Shown in pieces: positions 46,764 through 56,100 of a stretch of DNA of 64,000 nucleotides. The notes beneath the pieces are model-generated. The model was not told where the DNA came from. It ran no database searches and was given only the letters and a program-made list of their open reading frames with translations. The position numbers were made by a program, and so were the translations under genes. Location of the stretch: positions 2,852,001 through 2,916,000 of the forward strand of contig NZ_JAUSXR010000001.1 of assembly GCF_030816155.1 (NCBI RefSeq). Direction: 5' to 3'. This stretch comes from Arthrobacter woluwensis. GTDB taxonomy: Bacteria; Actinomycetota; Actinomycetes; Actinomycetales; Micrococcaceae. How positions within the stretch are numbered: the first letter of the stretch is position 1; each line of letters starts with the position of its first letter.

Positions 46764-47498
46764 CTACCGTACGGGACCCTGGGTGATGGGCCAGCCGATG
46801 ACGGTCTTGGGCCGCGGCGTCGCGTAGGTGCGGACCTTCGAGGTGGACAGGCCCAGCCGCACGAGCGATTCGGCGATCAGCACGGCCGCGGCCACGCCGT
46901 CCACCACAGGGACGCCGCAGCGCTCCCGGATCTGCTCGTCGAGATTCGCCATGCCGCCGCACCCGAGCACGATCACCTCGGCCTTGTCCTCCGTGACGGC
47001 GAGCTCGGCCTGGCGGACGATCGCCTCGACGGCGCGGTCCGGGTGCTCTTCGAGTTCGAGCACGGCCATGCCGCTCGCGCGGACCGAGGCGCAGCGGTCG
47101 TCCAGGCCTGCCAGCTTGAGCCGGTCCTCGATGAGCGGCACGGCCCGGTCCAGCGTGGTGACCACGGAGTACTTGTGGCCCAGGAACATCGCGGTGCTCG
47201 CGGCGGCCTCGGTGATGTCCACCACCGGGACATCGAGCAGCTCCTGCAGGCCCTCCCGGCCGTGCTCGCCGTAGCCGGCCTGCACGACGGCGTCGAACTC
47301 GCCGTCGTAGTTCACGATCGAGTCCATGACCGCGATCGCGGCGAGGTAGCTTTCAAAGTTCCCCTCGCAGGAATCTGCGCCGAACCGCGGCGTGATGCCC
47401 ACGATCTCGGTGTCGGGGGCGGCGACGGCGCGGGCCTGCGCCGCGATGGAGTCCGTCATGGTCTGAGTGGTGTTGACGTTGGCAACCAGGATTTTCAT
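46764..47498 (-). CDS. Asp/Glu/hydantoin racemase-superfamily protein lacking the first catalytic Cys
   Basis: 244 residues. [18 protein letters not shown] and the final [33 protein letters not shown] match hydantoin and allantoin racemases. These use two cysteines: the second is present (IVLGCGGM, residue 180), but at the first the usual ACFGDPG reads QAGYGEHG, with glycine 75. Arylmalonate decarboxylase of the same superfamily has exactly Gly and Cys at these places, so this may be a decarboxylase or isomerase instead of a racemase. GGGGAG lies before the ATG. It follows an NCS1 permease gene. Confidence 0.8.
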   Translation of the reverse strand: MKILVANVNTTQTMTDSIAAQARAVAAPDTEIVGITPRFGADSCEGNFESYLAAIAVMDSIVNYDGEFDAVVQAGYGEHGREGLQELLDVPVVDITEAAASTAMFLGHKYSVVTTLDRAVPLIEDRLKLAGLDDRCASVRASGMAVLELEEHPDRAVEAIVRQAELAVTEDKAEVIVLGCGGMANLDEQIRERCGVPVVDGVAAAVLIAESLVRLGLSTSKVRTYATPRPKTVIGWPITQGPVR

Positions 47499-47601
47499 GT
47501 GTTTCTCCCCAGGATCCGGCGGGGCGCGGATGCCGCGCCCCGCCGTCGTCTGCTGTCGGTGTCTGTGGCTCAGTCGGTGTCTGTGGCTCTGCGCCGGCGG
47601 G

Positions 47602-49182
47602 CTAGTGCGTGCTCGCCACGGCGATCACTTCGCCGTCCGAGTCGAGGTACCGGGCGCCGCGGTCCGCGATGAAGTAGTAGACCAGAGCGCCGATGCCCGC
47701 TCCGAAGAACCAGGCGAACGCCGCCAGGTGATCCAGGGCCGGGACGAAGGCGATCAGCACCGCCACGGCGGCGGCCACCAGGAGGGCCGTGATGGCCTTG
47801 GGGTTGAAACCGCGCTTGTAGAAGTACGGGCCCTGCTCATCCTCGGTGTACAGCTTGACCACTTCCACCTTGCCGCGGCGGACCAGCCAGTAGTCCGCCA
47901 TGACCACGCCGAACAGCGGGCCGAGGAGGGCGCCCAGGCCGCCGAGGAAGTACACGATGACGAACGGGTTGTTGTAGAGGTTCCACGGCAGGATGACCAG
48001 GCCGATGGTGCCGCTGACCCAGGCCGCCCGGCGGAAGTCGAGGTGCTTGGGGAAGAGATTGGTCAGGGCGTAGACGGGGGCCACGAAGTTGGCCATGAGG
48101 TTCACGGCCACGGTCAGAACCAGCAGCGCGAGGCAGGCCAGCACCAGCAGGAGGGTGTTGGGGATCAGCTGCACCACGTCGGACGGCGAGGTGATGAGGG
48201 TTCCGTTGATCTTGAACTGACCACCGGCCAGGACCACCACGATGCCGCCGAAGAGCAGCATGTTGATCGGGATGCCCCAGAAGTTGCCCTTGACGATCGA
48301 GCTCTTGCCCACCGCGTTGCGGGTGAAGTCGCAGAAGTTCAGGACGAAGGTGCCGTAGATGGAGACCCAGAGCGCGCCACCGGCGAAGATGTTCCGCCAG
48401 GTCTCGCCGGCGTCCATGTGCTTGATGCCGTTGATCTCGATGGTGCCGCCGGCCTGCACGAACACCCAGATGGCCAGGGCGGCCATGGTCACGAGGATGA
48501 TCGGTCCGGCGAACGCTTCGTACTTGCGGATCATCTCCATGCCGAAGCTGACGATCACCAGTTGGATGATCCACAGGATGACGAAGGCGATCCAGCCGAG
48601 CGTGGACAGGCCGAGAACGTCGTTCCGGTCCAGGGGCGCCAGTCCCGGGATCAGCTTGATGATCATGATCCGGAAGATCACCGAGGCGAGATAGGTCTGA
48701 ATGCCGAACCAGGCGACCGCGACGGCGCCGCGCACCACGCTGGCGATCTGCGCGCCGCGGATGCCGAAGCTGATGCGGCTCATCACCGGGAACGGGACAC
48801 CGGTCTTCTGCCCCATGAACCCCGAGAAGTTCAGCAGGAGGAACAGCAGGACCGCGCCGACGCCGAGCGCCAGCAGGATCTGCCAGGCGCCCATGCCCAG
48901 GGCGAAGAGGCCCACCGCGAAGGCGTAGTTGCCGAGGCTGTGCACATCGTTCGCCCAGAGGGTGAAGATGCTGTACGCGGTCCAGGTACGCCCGGCCTTG
49001 CGGGTGGGGGCGAGGTCCTTGTTGTACAGCCGGGGGCTGAGTTCGACGCCGGTCATCTCCGACATCCGGGGAAGGTCACCCGTGAAGTCGTGGTGATGGT
49101 GGTGGTGATGATCCGGCGTTTCCGGACCTGGCTGAGCCGCCACCGGGGTGGTGGGCTCGACGCCGCTGGGGTTCGTCTGCAT
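47602..49182 (-). CDS. NCS1 nucleobase/allantoin/hydantoin permease
   Basis: 526 residues from ATG 49182 (GGAG upstream). Twelve membrane segments of the cation-coupled NCS1 family. TAYSIFTLWANDVHSLGNYAFA and FPVMSRISFGIRGAQIASVVRGAVAVAWFGIQTYL are the substrate-site segments of helices 1 and 3, resembling allantoin permease PucI. The N-terminal tail contains seven consecutive histidines (DHHHHHHHDF, about residues 25-31). Next to the racemase-like gene and with a candidate operator at 49247, it probably imports allantoin or a hydantoin. Confidence 0.9.
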   Translation of the reverse strand: MQTNPSGVEPTTPVAAQPGPETPDHHHHHHHDFTGDLPRMSEMTGVELSPRLYNKDLAPTRKAGRTWTAYSIFTLWANDVHSLGNYAFAVGLFALGMGAWQILLALGVGAVLLFLLLNFSGFMGQKTGVPFPVMSRISFGIRGAQIASVVRGAVAVAWFGIQTYLASVIFRIMIIKLIPGLAPLDRNDVLGLSTLGWIAFVILWIIQLVIVSFGMEMIRKYEAFAGPIILVTMAALAIWVFVQAGGTIEINGIKHMDAGETWRNIFAGGALWVSIYGTFVLNFCDFTRNAVGKSSIVKGNFWGIPINMLLFGGIVVVLAGGQFKINGTLITSPSDVVQLIPNTLLLVLACLALLVLTVAVNLMANFVAPVYALTNLFPKHLDFRRAAWVSGTIGLVILPWNLYNNPFVIVYFLGGLGALLGPLFGVVMADYWLVRRGKVEVVKLYTEDEQGPYFYKRGFNPKAITALLVAAAVAVLIAFVPALDHLAAFAWFFGAGIGALVYYFIADRGARYLDSDGEVIAVASTH

Positions 49183-49246
49183 GGGTGCTCCGTTTCGATG
49201 CTGACGGTTCCGCACCCGTCGGTCGCGGACTCCCCATTGGGCCGGC

Positions 49247-49282
49247 TTCCATAATGCGGAACTGATTTATTGAAGTATGGAA
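49247..49282. promoter_or_regulatory. Candidate purine/ureide operator C (tandem)
   Basis: TTCCA-TAATG-CGGAA at 49247-49261 with a half-site TATTG-AAGTA-TGGAA at 49268-49282, centres 21 bp apart. It lies 65 bases before the NCS1 permease start. Confidence 0.6.
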
Positions 49283-49622
49283 TACAGAATATGGCCCGGA
49301 TCACAGGCGGTCAATGGTTCCGCGGTGTCCGCAGTCACATTTGGCATACCAGCCTGGTCGTCCGGAGCGTCTCCCCTGGTGGGCGGCCGGGGGGCGGCGA
49401 GGTCCGGCCTGCCGGCCGGTCTCGAATGCGGGGCTGACGCCCCTCTGGTCGCGCTGATACCAGGCGAAGCAGCCCGGACTGTCGCAATCCGAACGGTGGG
49501 AGATTCCGTTGACGCCGAGCGGAGTGCCCGATAATCTCGATAGACAAAATTATTTTTTCGCATGTCGGAAAGACGTTGCCATCGCGACGCCAGCCCAACC
49601 ATTCGATGAAGAGAGGTCCCCT
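49283..49622. promoter_or_regulatory. aceE upstream region with candidate promoter
   Basis: 340 bases without a gene. TTGACG (49509) and GATAAT (49530) are 15 bases apart, a slightly short but plausible promoter for aceE, followed by an AT-rich leader around 49540-49560 and GAGAGG before the GTG start. Nothing else recognised. Confidence 0.45.
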
Positions 49623-52370
49623 GTGGCTGCTGAAGAAATCACGCCCTCCATCCTGAGTACGCTCACGAACAACCTGCCGGACTCGGATCCCGAGGAGACC
49701 GGAGAATGGGTTGAATCGTTCGACGCCCTGGTGCGTGAGCAGGGCACGGAGCGCGCTCAGTTCGTCATGCGCTCCCTGCTGCAGCGGGCCGGGGCCCAGT
49801 CCGTGGGCGTCCCCATGGTCACGACCACCGACTACGTGAACACCATCCCGGCCGATCAGGAACCCGAGTACCCGGGCAACGAGGAGTACGAGCGCGCCTA
49901 CCGCCGCGCCATGCGGTGGAACGCCGCGATCATGGTGCACCGCGCGCAGCGGGCCGACATCGGCGTCGGCGGCCACATCTCCACCTACGCCGGCGCGGCG
50001 ACCCTGTACGAAGTCGGCTTCAACCACTTCTTCCGCGGCAAGGACCACCCGGGCGGCGGCGACCAGGTGTTCTTCCAGGGACATGCCTCACCGGGCATGT
50101 ACGCCCGCGCGTTCATGGAAGGCCGTCTCACCGAAGAGGATCTGGACGGCTTCCGCCAGGAGAAGTCCAAGGAGGGCCACGCGCTCTCCTCGTACCCGCA
50201 TCCCCGCTTGATGCCCCACTTCTGGGAGTTCCCCACGGTCTCCATGGGCATCGGCCCCATGAACGCCATCTACCAGGCGCAGGCGAACCGCTACCTCCAG
50301 GACCGCGGCCTCAAGGACACGAGCGACCAGCAGGTGTGGGCGTTCCTCGGCGACGGCGAGATGGACGAGCCGGAGAGCCGTGGTCTTCTCCAGCTCGCGG
50401 CGAACGAGGGGCTCGACAACCTCAACTTCGTGATCAACTGCAACCTCCAGCGCCTCGATGGCCCGGTGCGGGGCAACGGAAAGATCATGCAGGAGCTCGA
50501 GGCGTTTTTCCGGGGCGCGGGCTGGAACGTCATCAAGGTCGTCTGGGGCCGCGAGTGGGATGACCTGCTGGCGAAGGACCGGGACGGTTCGCTGGTGAAC
50601 ATCATGAACGACACCGTCGACGGCGATTACCAGACGTTCAAGGCGGAGAACGGCGCGTTCATCCGCGAGCACTTCTTCGGGCGCAGCGCCCAGACGAAGG
50701 AGCTGGTCTCCGACCTCACCGACGACCAGATCTGGAACCTCAAGCGCGGCGGTCATGACTACCGCAAGGTGTACGCGGCCTACAAGGCGGCCACCGAGTT
50801 CAAGGGCAAGCCGACCGTCATCCTCGCGAAGACCGTCAAGGGCTACGGCCTGGGCGCGCACTTCGAGGCCCGGAACGCCACCCACCAGATGAAGAAGCTG
50901 ACCATGGAGGACCTCAAGGCCTTCCGCGATCTGCTCCGCATCCCGGTCAGCGACGAGGTCCTCGAGAAGGACCTCTACCGCCCGCCGTACTACCACCCCG
51001 GCATGGACGCCCCCGAGATCGAGTACATGATGGAGCGCCGCTCGGCTCTGGGCGGGTCCGTTCCGGAACGCCGACCGGACCATGTCCCCGTGACGCTCCC
51101 GGACGCGAAGTCCTACGAGATCGCCAAGAAGGGCTCCGGCAAGCAGAAGGCCGCCACCACCATGGCCTTCGTCCGCATGCTCAAGGATCTCCTCCGGGAC
51201 AAGGACTTCGGCAAGCGCCTGGTCCCCGTGGTCCCGGACGAATCCCGCACCTTCGGCATGGACGCGTTCTTCCCGACGGCCAAGATCTACAACCCCAAGG
51301 GCCAGAACTACCTGTCCGTGGACCGCGAACTGGTCCTCGCCTACAAGGAGTCCCCGCTCGGCCAGCTGATCCACCCGGGCATCAACGAGGCGGGCGCCGT
51401 CGCCGCCTTCACCGCGGCCGGGACCGCCTATGCCACGCACGGCCAGCCCCTGGTGCCGATCTACGTGTTCTACTCGATGTTCGGTTTCCAGCGCACCGGC
51501 GACTCCTTCTGGGCCGCGGCGGACCAGATGACGCGTGGCTTCATCATCGGCGCCACCGCCGGCCGCACCACGCTCACCGGCGAGGGACTCCAGCACGCCG
51601 ACGGCCACTCGCCGCTGCTCGCGAGCACGAACCCCGCCGTCGTGACGTATGACCCGGCGTACGGCTACGAGATCGCCCACATCTTCCGCGACGGTCTCGA
51701 GCGCATGTACGGCCCGGACTCCGAGGACCGCAACCTCATGTACTACCTCACGGTGTACAACGAGCCCATCACCCAGCCGGCCGAGCCGGAGAACCTCGAC
51801 GTCGAGGGCGTCCTCAAGGGGATCTACAAGGTCGCCCCCGCGGAGGATGCCGAGGGCAAGCCGCGAGCCCAGATCCTCGCCTCGGGCGTCTCCGTCCCGT
51901 GGGCCCTGGACGCCCAGCGGATCCTCGCCGAGCACTGGGGCGTGGCCGCGGACGTCTGGAGCGTCACGAGCTGGAACGAACTGCGCCGCGACGGCCTGGC
52001 CGCCGAGGAACACGGATTCCTCAACCCGGGCGAGGAACCGCGGGTGCCGTTCGTGACCCGGCAGCTCGAGGGCGCCGAGGGTCCCGTGGTGGCCGTGTCC
52101 GACTACATGAAGGCCGTGCCGGATCAGATCCGCCAGTTCATCCCGAACGAGTACGGCGTCCTCGGCGCGGACGGCTTCGGCTTCTCCGACACCCGCCAGG
52201 CAGCCCGCCGCTTCTTCAAGAACGACACCCACTCCGTGGTGGTCAAGACCCTGCAGATGCTCGCCCGTCAGGGCAAGGTCGACCCCCAGGCCCCGGCCCA
52301 GGCGATCGAGAAGTACAGCCTCCTCGACGTGACCGCCGGAACCACGGGAGGCGCGGGCGGCGACGCCTGA
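49623..52370 (+). CDS. aceE: Pyruvate dehydrogenase E1, homodimeric type
   Basis: 915 residues from GTG 49623 with GAGAGG upstream, the usual length for actinobacterial AceE; the frame is open 38 codons further without homology. It decarboxylates pyruvate on thiamine diphosphate and hands the acetyl group to E2. The ThDP motif runs from [10 protein letters not shown] (about residue 242) to NCNLQRLDG (about 272). [22 protein letters not shown] and [25 protein letters not shown] are further conserved blocks. E2 and E3 genes are not adjacent. A palindromic hairpin follows. Confidence 0.95.
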   Translation: MAAEEITPSILSTLTNNLPDSDPEETGEWVESFDALVREQGTERAQFVMRSLLQRAGAQSVGVPMVTTTDYVNTIPADQEPEYPGNEEYERAYRRAMRWNAAIMVHRAQRADIGVGGHISTYAGAATLYEVGFNHFFRGKDHPGGGDQVFFQGHASPGMYARAFMEGRLTEEDLDGFRQEKSKEGHALSSYPHPRLMPHFWEFPTVSMGIGPMNAIYQAQANRYLQDRGLKDTSDQQVWAFLGDGEMDEPESRGLLQLAANEGLDNLNFVINCNLQRLDGPVRGNGKIMQELEAFFRGAGWNVIKVVWGREWDDLLAKDRDGSLVNIMNDTVDGDYQTFKAENGAFIREHFFGRSAQTKELVSDLTDDQIWNLKRGGHDYRKVYAAYKAATEFKGKPTVILAKTVKGYGLGAHFEARNATHQMKKLTMEDLKAFRDLLRIPVSDEVLEKDLYRPPYYHPGMDAPEIEYMMERRSALGGSVPERRPDHVPVTLPDAKSYEIAKKGSGKQKAATTMAFVRMLKDLLRDKDFGKRLVPVVPDESRTFGMDAFFPTAKIYNPKGQNYLSVDRELVLAYKESPLGQLIHPGINEAGAVAAFTAAGTAYATHGQPLVPIYVFYSMFGFQRTGDSFWAAADQMTRGFIIGATAGRTTLTGEGLQHADGHSPLLASTNPAVVTYDPAYGYEIAHIFRDGLERMYGPDSEDRNLMYYLTVYNEPITQPAEPENLDVEGVLKGIYKVAPAEDAEGKPRAQILASGVSVPWALDAQRILAEHWGVAADVWSVTSWNELRRDGLAAEEHGFLNPGEEPRVPFVTRQLEGAEGPVVAVSDYMKAVPDQIRQFIPNEYGVLGADGFGFSDTRQAARRFFKNDTHSVVVKTLQMLARQGKVDPQAPAQAIEKYSLLDVTAGTTGGAGGDA

Positions 52371-52393
52371 TCCACCTGACGCGACTGACGCGC

Positions 52394-52448
52394 CGAGACG
52401 CCAAAGGTGCCCGTATCCGCGAGGAATACGGGCACCTTTCGGCGTCTC
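52394..52448 (+). terminator. Long hairpin after aceE
   Basis: Arms of about 25 bases beginning CGAGACGCC and holding AAAGGTGCCCGTAT pair almost perfectly around a short loop. It lies 24 bases after the aceE stop, so terminator is the simplest reading. Confidence 0.65.
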
Positions 52449-52472
52449 GCGGGAAGGACTTAGGGTGACAGC

Positions 52473-53123
52473 ATGACCCCGAGCACAGCGGCCACGGCCG
52501 TCCTCCTCGCCGCGGGCGCCGGGACCCGTCTGGGCCTCGGCCCCAAGGCGCTGCTGCGACGCCACGGCACTCCCCTGGTGGACCATCTCGCGACCGTGCT
52601 GCACGACGGCGGCTGCCAGGGCGTCGTCGTGGTGCTGGGCGCGGAGGCCGGGCGGGTGCGCGAGGAGGCCGCGCTGACGGACTGCGCCGTCGTGGTCAAC
52701 GACGACTGGCCCAGCGGCATGGGAGGCTCGCTGAAGGCCGGGCTCGCGGCCGTGCCGCCGGGGCATCACGCGCTGGTCGCCCTGGTGGACCAGCCGGCGC
52801 TCACCGCGGAGGCCGTCGCCGCGCTGCTGGCCGCACACCGGCCGGGGCGCGTGACCGCCGCGGCGTACCCCGACGCGTCGGGAGAGCTGAAACGAGGGCA
52901 TCCGGCGCTGTTCGACGCGTCGCTGCTGGCCGCCGTCGCGGACTCGGCGCACGGCGACGCCGGGGCCCGGGACTTCCTCCCGCGCGCGTCCGGAATTGGT
53001 GGACCTGGTCGATTGCCGGGTCTGGGGCGACGGGCGGGACGTGGACACCCCCGCGGATCTGCCGCTGCTGGAAGGGTGACTTCTGGAACGCGGACTTCTG
53101 AAACGCTGACGGCCGAACCGTGA
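52473..53123 (+). pseudogene. MobA/MocA-like nucleotidyltransferase for molybdenum cofactor, frameshifted
   Basis: The first 168 codons encode a MobA-like NTP transferase: VLLAAGAGTRLG (nucleotide site), KALLRRHGTPLV, NDDWPSGMGGSLKAGL and ALVDQPAL, close to the MocA enzymes that make the cytosine form of molybdopterin for xanthine dehydrogenases. At the CCC run 52979-52981 the frame changes: removing one C gives DFLRARPELVDLVDC onward to LPLLEG and a stop at 53077-53079, the proper family C-terminus. As it stands the protein ends in unrelated residues at 53123. Either a real frameshift or a sequencing error. Confidence 0.75.
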
Positions 53124-53130
53124 ACGTGCC

Positions 53131-53159
53131 GGGGCCCGGGACCTGAGGTCCCGGGCCCC
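53131..53159. terminator. Bidirectional terminator
   Basis: Perfect 13-bp stem (53131-53143 with 53147-53159), TGA loop, between the MobA-like gene and the convergent xanthine dehydrogenase gene. Confidence 0.8.
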
Positions 53160-53173
53160 CGTCGGGCAGTGAC

Positions 53174-56100
53174 TTACACCAGCGTCAGACCCGCCTCCTT
53201 GAGCCCCAGGTACACGGCGTCCTGGGTCAGCGGCAGCGTGCTGAACCGGACCCCCGTCGCCTGGCGGATCGCATTGGACAGGGCCGGAGCCACCGGGTTG
53301 AAGGGGCTCTCACTCATGGACTTGGCGCCCAGCGGGCCCGTGGAATCCTCGGTCTCGGCGAAGTACACCTCACTCCGAGGCGTGTCCGCGAAGGTCGGGA
53401 TGTGGTACTGCCGCAGGATGTCGGTGTAGACGCGTCCGGTGTCGTCGACCCGCACCGCCTCGTACAGCGCCGCGCCCAGCGCCTGCGCGATCCCGCCCTC
53501 CACCTGCCCCCGGCACTGGCGCGGATTGACGACCTTGCCGGCGTCGGCGGCCTGGACGCTCTGGAGGATGCGGATCTCGCCCGTCACGCGGCTGACCGCC
53601 ACCCGGAAGCCGTGCACATTGAAGGCGACGGAGCGCGGCGTGCCACCCCATTCGCCGTCGGCCACCAGGGACAGACCGCGCTCGACGGCGGCGGCGTGCA
53701 GCCGCTCGAGGCTCACCGTGCCGCCGGGGTGGGCGACGCCGTCGGGCCCCAGGACGCAGTCCTCCACCGGGGCGCCCAGCAGGTCGGCGCCCAGCGTACG
53801 GAGCCGGTCCGCGAGCTCCGTGGCCGCCGCGAGCGTGGCCTTGCCCGCCACCACGGTCCCGGTGGACCCGAAGGCCCCGGTGTCATGCCGGGTGTTCGCC
53901 GTGTCCGCCTGGCGGTAGTCGACGGCGTCGGTGCTGGTGCCGAGCGCCTCAGCGGCGAGCTGGGTGTGCACGGTGGTGGTGCCGTTGCCGAACTCGGCCG
54001 TCCCGAACTCCACGAGGTACCGGCCGTCGGCCCCGAGTGAGACCCGGCTGTGGGAGAAGTGCCCGCGCGGCGGGACCGTGTCGATCATGGACAGCGCACT
54101 CCCCTCCCCCACGAGCCATTCCTCGCCGAGCTCCGTGCCGAACGACGCCTCCCGTTCGGCGCCGCGGCGCAGGGCGTCCTCGGCGAGCTGCACGCACTGG
54201 TCCAGACCGTAGCTGCCGTAGAGCACGTCCTCCTCGGGTTCGCTGTGCGAGGAGAGCATGGGGTCGCCCTTCCGGACCATGTTCTTCCGGCGGAACTCCC
54301 AGGGGTCCATGCCGATCCCGTGGGCCAGCTCGTCCATGGCGGATTCGACCGCGAAGATCATCTGGCTGAGGCCGTAGCCGCGGAAGGCGCCGGAGGGCAG
54401 GGTGTGGGTGTAGACGGCCTGGGCGTCGAGCCGCTTGTTGGCGCAGTTGTAGACCGCCACGGACTCGCCGCAGCCGTGGAACATGACGCCCGGGCCGTGG
54501 TTGCCGTACGCCCCGGTGTTCGTCAGAACGTCGAGCTGGAGCGCCGTCAGCGTGCCGTCCCGGCGGGCCGCGGCCTTGAGCCGGATGTGGAACGGGTGGC
54601 GCGTGGTGGTGGCCGTGAACTGCTCGGAACGGGTGAATTCGAGCTGCACGGGCACCCCGAGTTCCAGGGCGGCCAGAGCGGCGAGGTCCTCGGTGATGAC
54701 CTCCTGCTTCCCGCCGAAACCGCCGCCGACGCGGCCTGTCAGGACCCGGACGCTGTCCCGCGGCCGGTCGAAGATCCGGGCCAGGGTGCGCTGTGCCAGG
54801 AACGGCACCTGGGTGGAGGAGCGCACCGTGAGCACGCCGTCCTCCACCCAGGCGATGGAGCAGTGGGTCTCCAGCGCCACGTGCTGGACACGATGGGTCC
54901 GGTACTCCTTCTCGTGGACCACGTCCGCCGTGGCGAACGCGGCGTCCACGTCCCCCAGCTCGGAGTGCAGTTCGGCCAGGACGTTGTCCTGCGGCCGGGA
55001 GATCCGGGCGACGGCGCCGTCCTTTTCCCCGTGCACCGTGGGCGCCCCGGGCAGGATGGCCTCCTCCGGCGTGAACACGGCGGGCAGCACCTCGTACTCG
55101 ACCTCGAGGGCCCGGACCCCCGCTTCGGCGGACTGAACGGAATCGGCGACGACGGCGGCCACCCGCTGCCCGACGAACCGCACCACGGTGTCCAGCATGC
55201 GCATGTCATCCGGGTCGTCCTCCACCAGCTCGTGCTGCGCGGTGGAGTAGAGGAGGTCCGGGACGTCCTCATGCGTGAAGACGCGTACGACGCCGGGCAC
55301 GGCCAGGGCGGCCGACGTGTCGATCGAGACGATCCGGGCGTGCGCGTGCGGCGAGCGCAGGAGCTTCATGTGCAGCAGTCCCGGGAAGTCCGCGGGATCC
55401 ACGTCCAGGGTGTACTGCACGGCGCCCGTGACGACGCCCGGCCCGGCCGGGGCGGGGACGTTGTCCCCCATGCCGCCGCTGTGACCGCGGTTCTCGCCGT
55501 CGGCGTCGCCCCGGATCGCATCCTCGATGGCCCGGTAGCCGGTGCAGCGGCAGAGGTTGCCCTTCAGGTTCCGGGGCAGGTCCAGCTTCTGTTCTTCGGA
55601 GAAGGTGGCGCTGGTCATGATCATGCCCGCCGTGCAGAAGCCGCATTGGAAGCCCTGGGTCTCCAGGAACTGGCGCTGCATCGGGTGGAGGGCGCCGGCG
55701 TCACCCGGGGAGTCTGCGTCGTGGTCGCCGTGCGAGCCGTGCGAGCAGGTGGCGGCGAGGCCCTCGATGGTCGTCACCTCGTGGCCTCCGGCGAGCGCGG
55801 CCGGGTAGAGGCACGAATGCACGGGCTTGCCGTCGACGTGCACGGTGCAGGCGCCGCAGTCGCCGCCGTCGCAGCCCTTCTTCACGCCGGTGTTGCCCTG
55901 TTCGCGCAGGAAGGTCCGGAGGCACTGCCCGGCGCGCGGTTCGGCCGTGGCGGGGCCGCCGTTGATGACGATCTGCGGCTCAGACTCCACGCCCAGTGCT
56001 GTCCCCAGTCCCGTCCCCACCGCTGAGTTCGTGGGTTCCGTGTGAGTTCGCGGATCTTGCCCGCGAATTCGACCGGAATCCACGAACTCGCCCGAGGTGG

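Noticed and set aside
50088..53048. 986-codon minus-strand open frame opposite aceE and the MobA-like gene
   Set aside because: Shadow frame; AceE motifs are complete on the plus strand.
54050..56026. 658-codon plus-strand open frame opposite xanthine dehydrogenase
   Set aside because: Shadow frame of the minus-strand gene, no ribosome site or domain.
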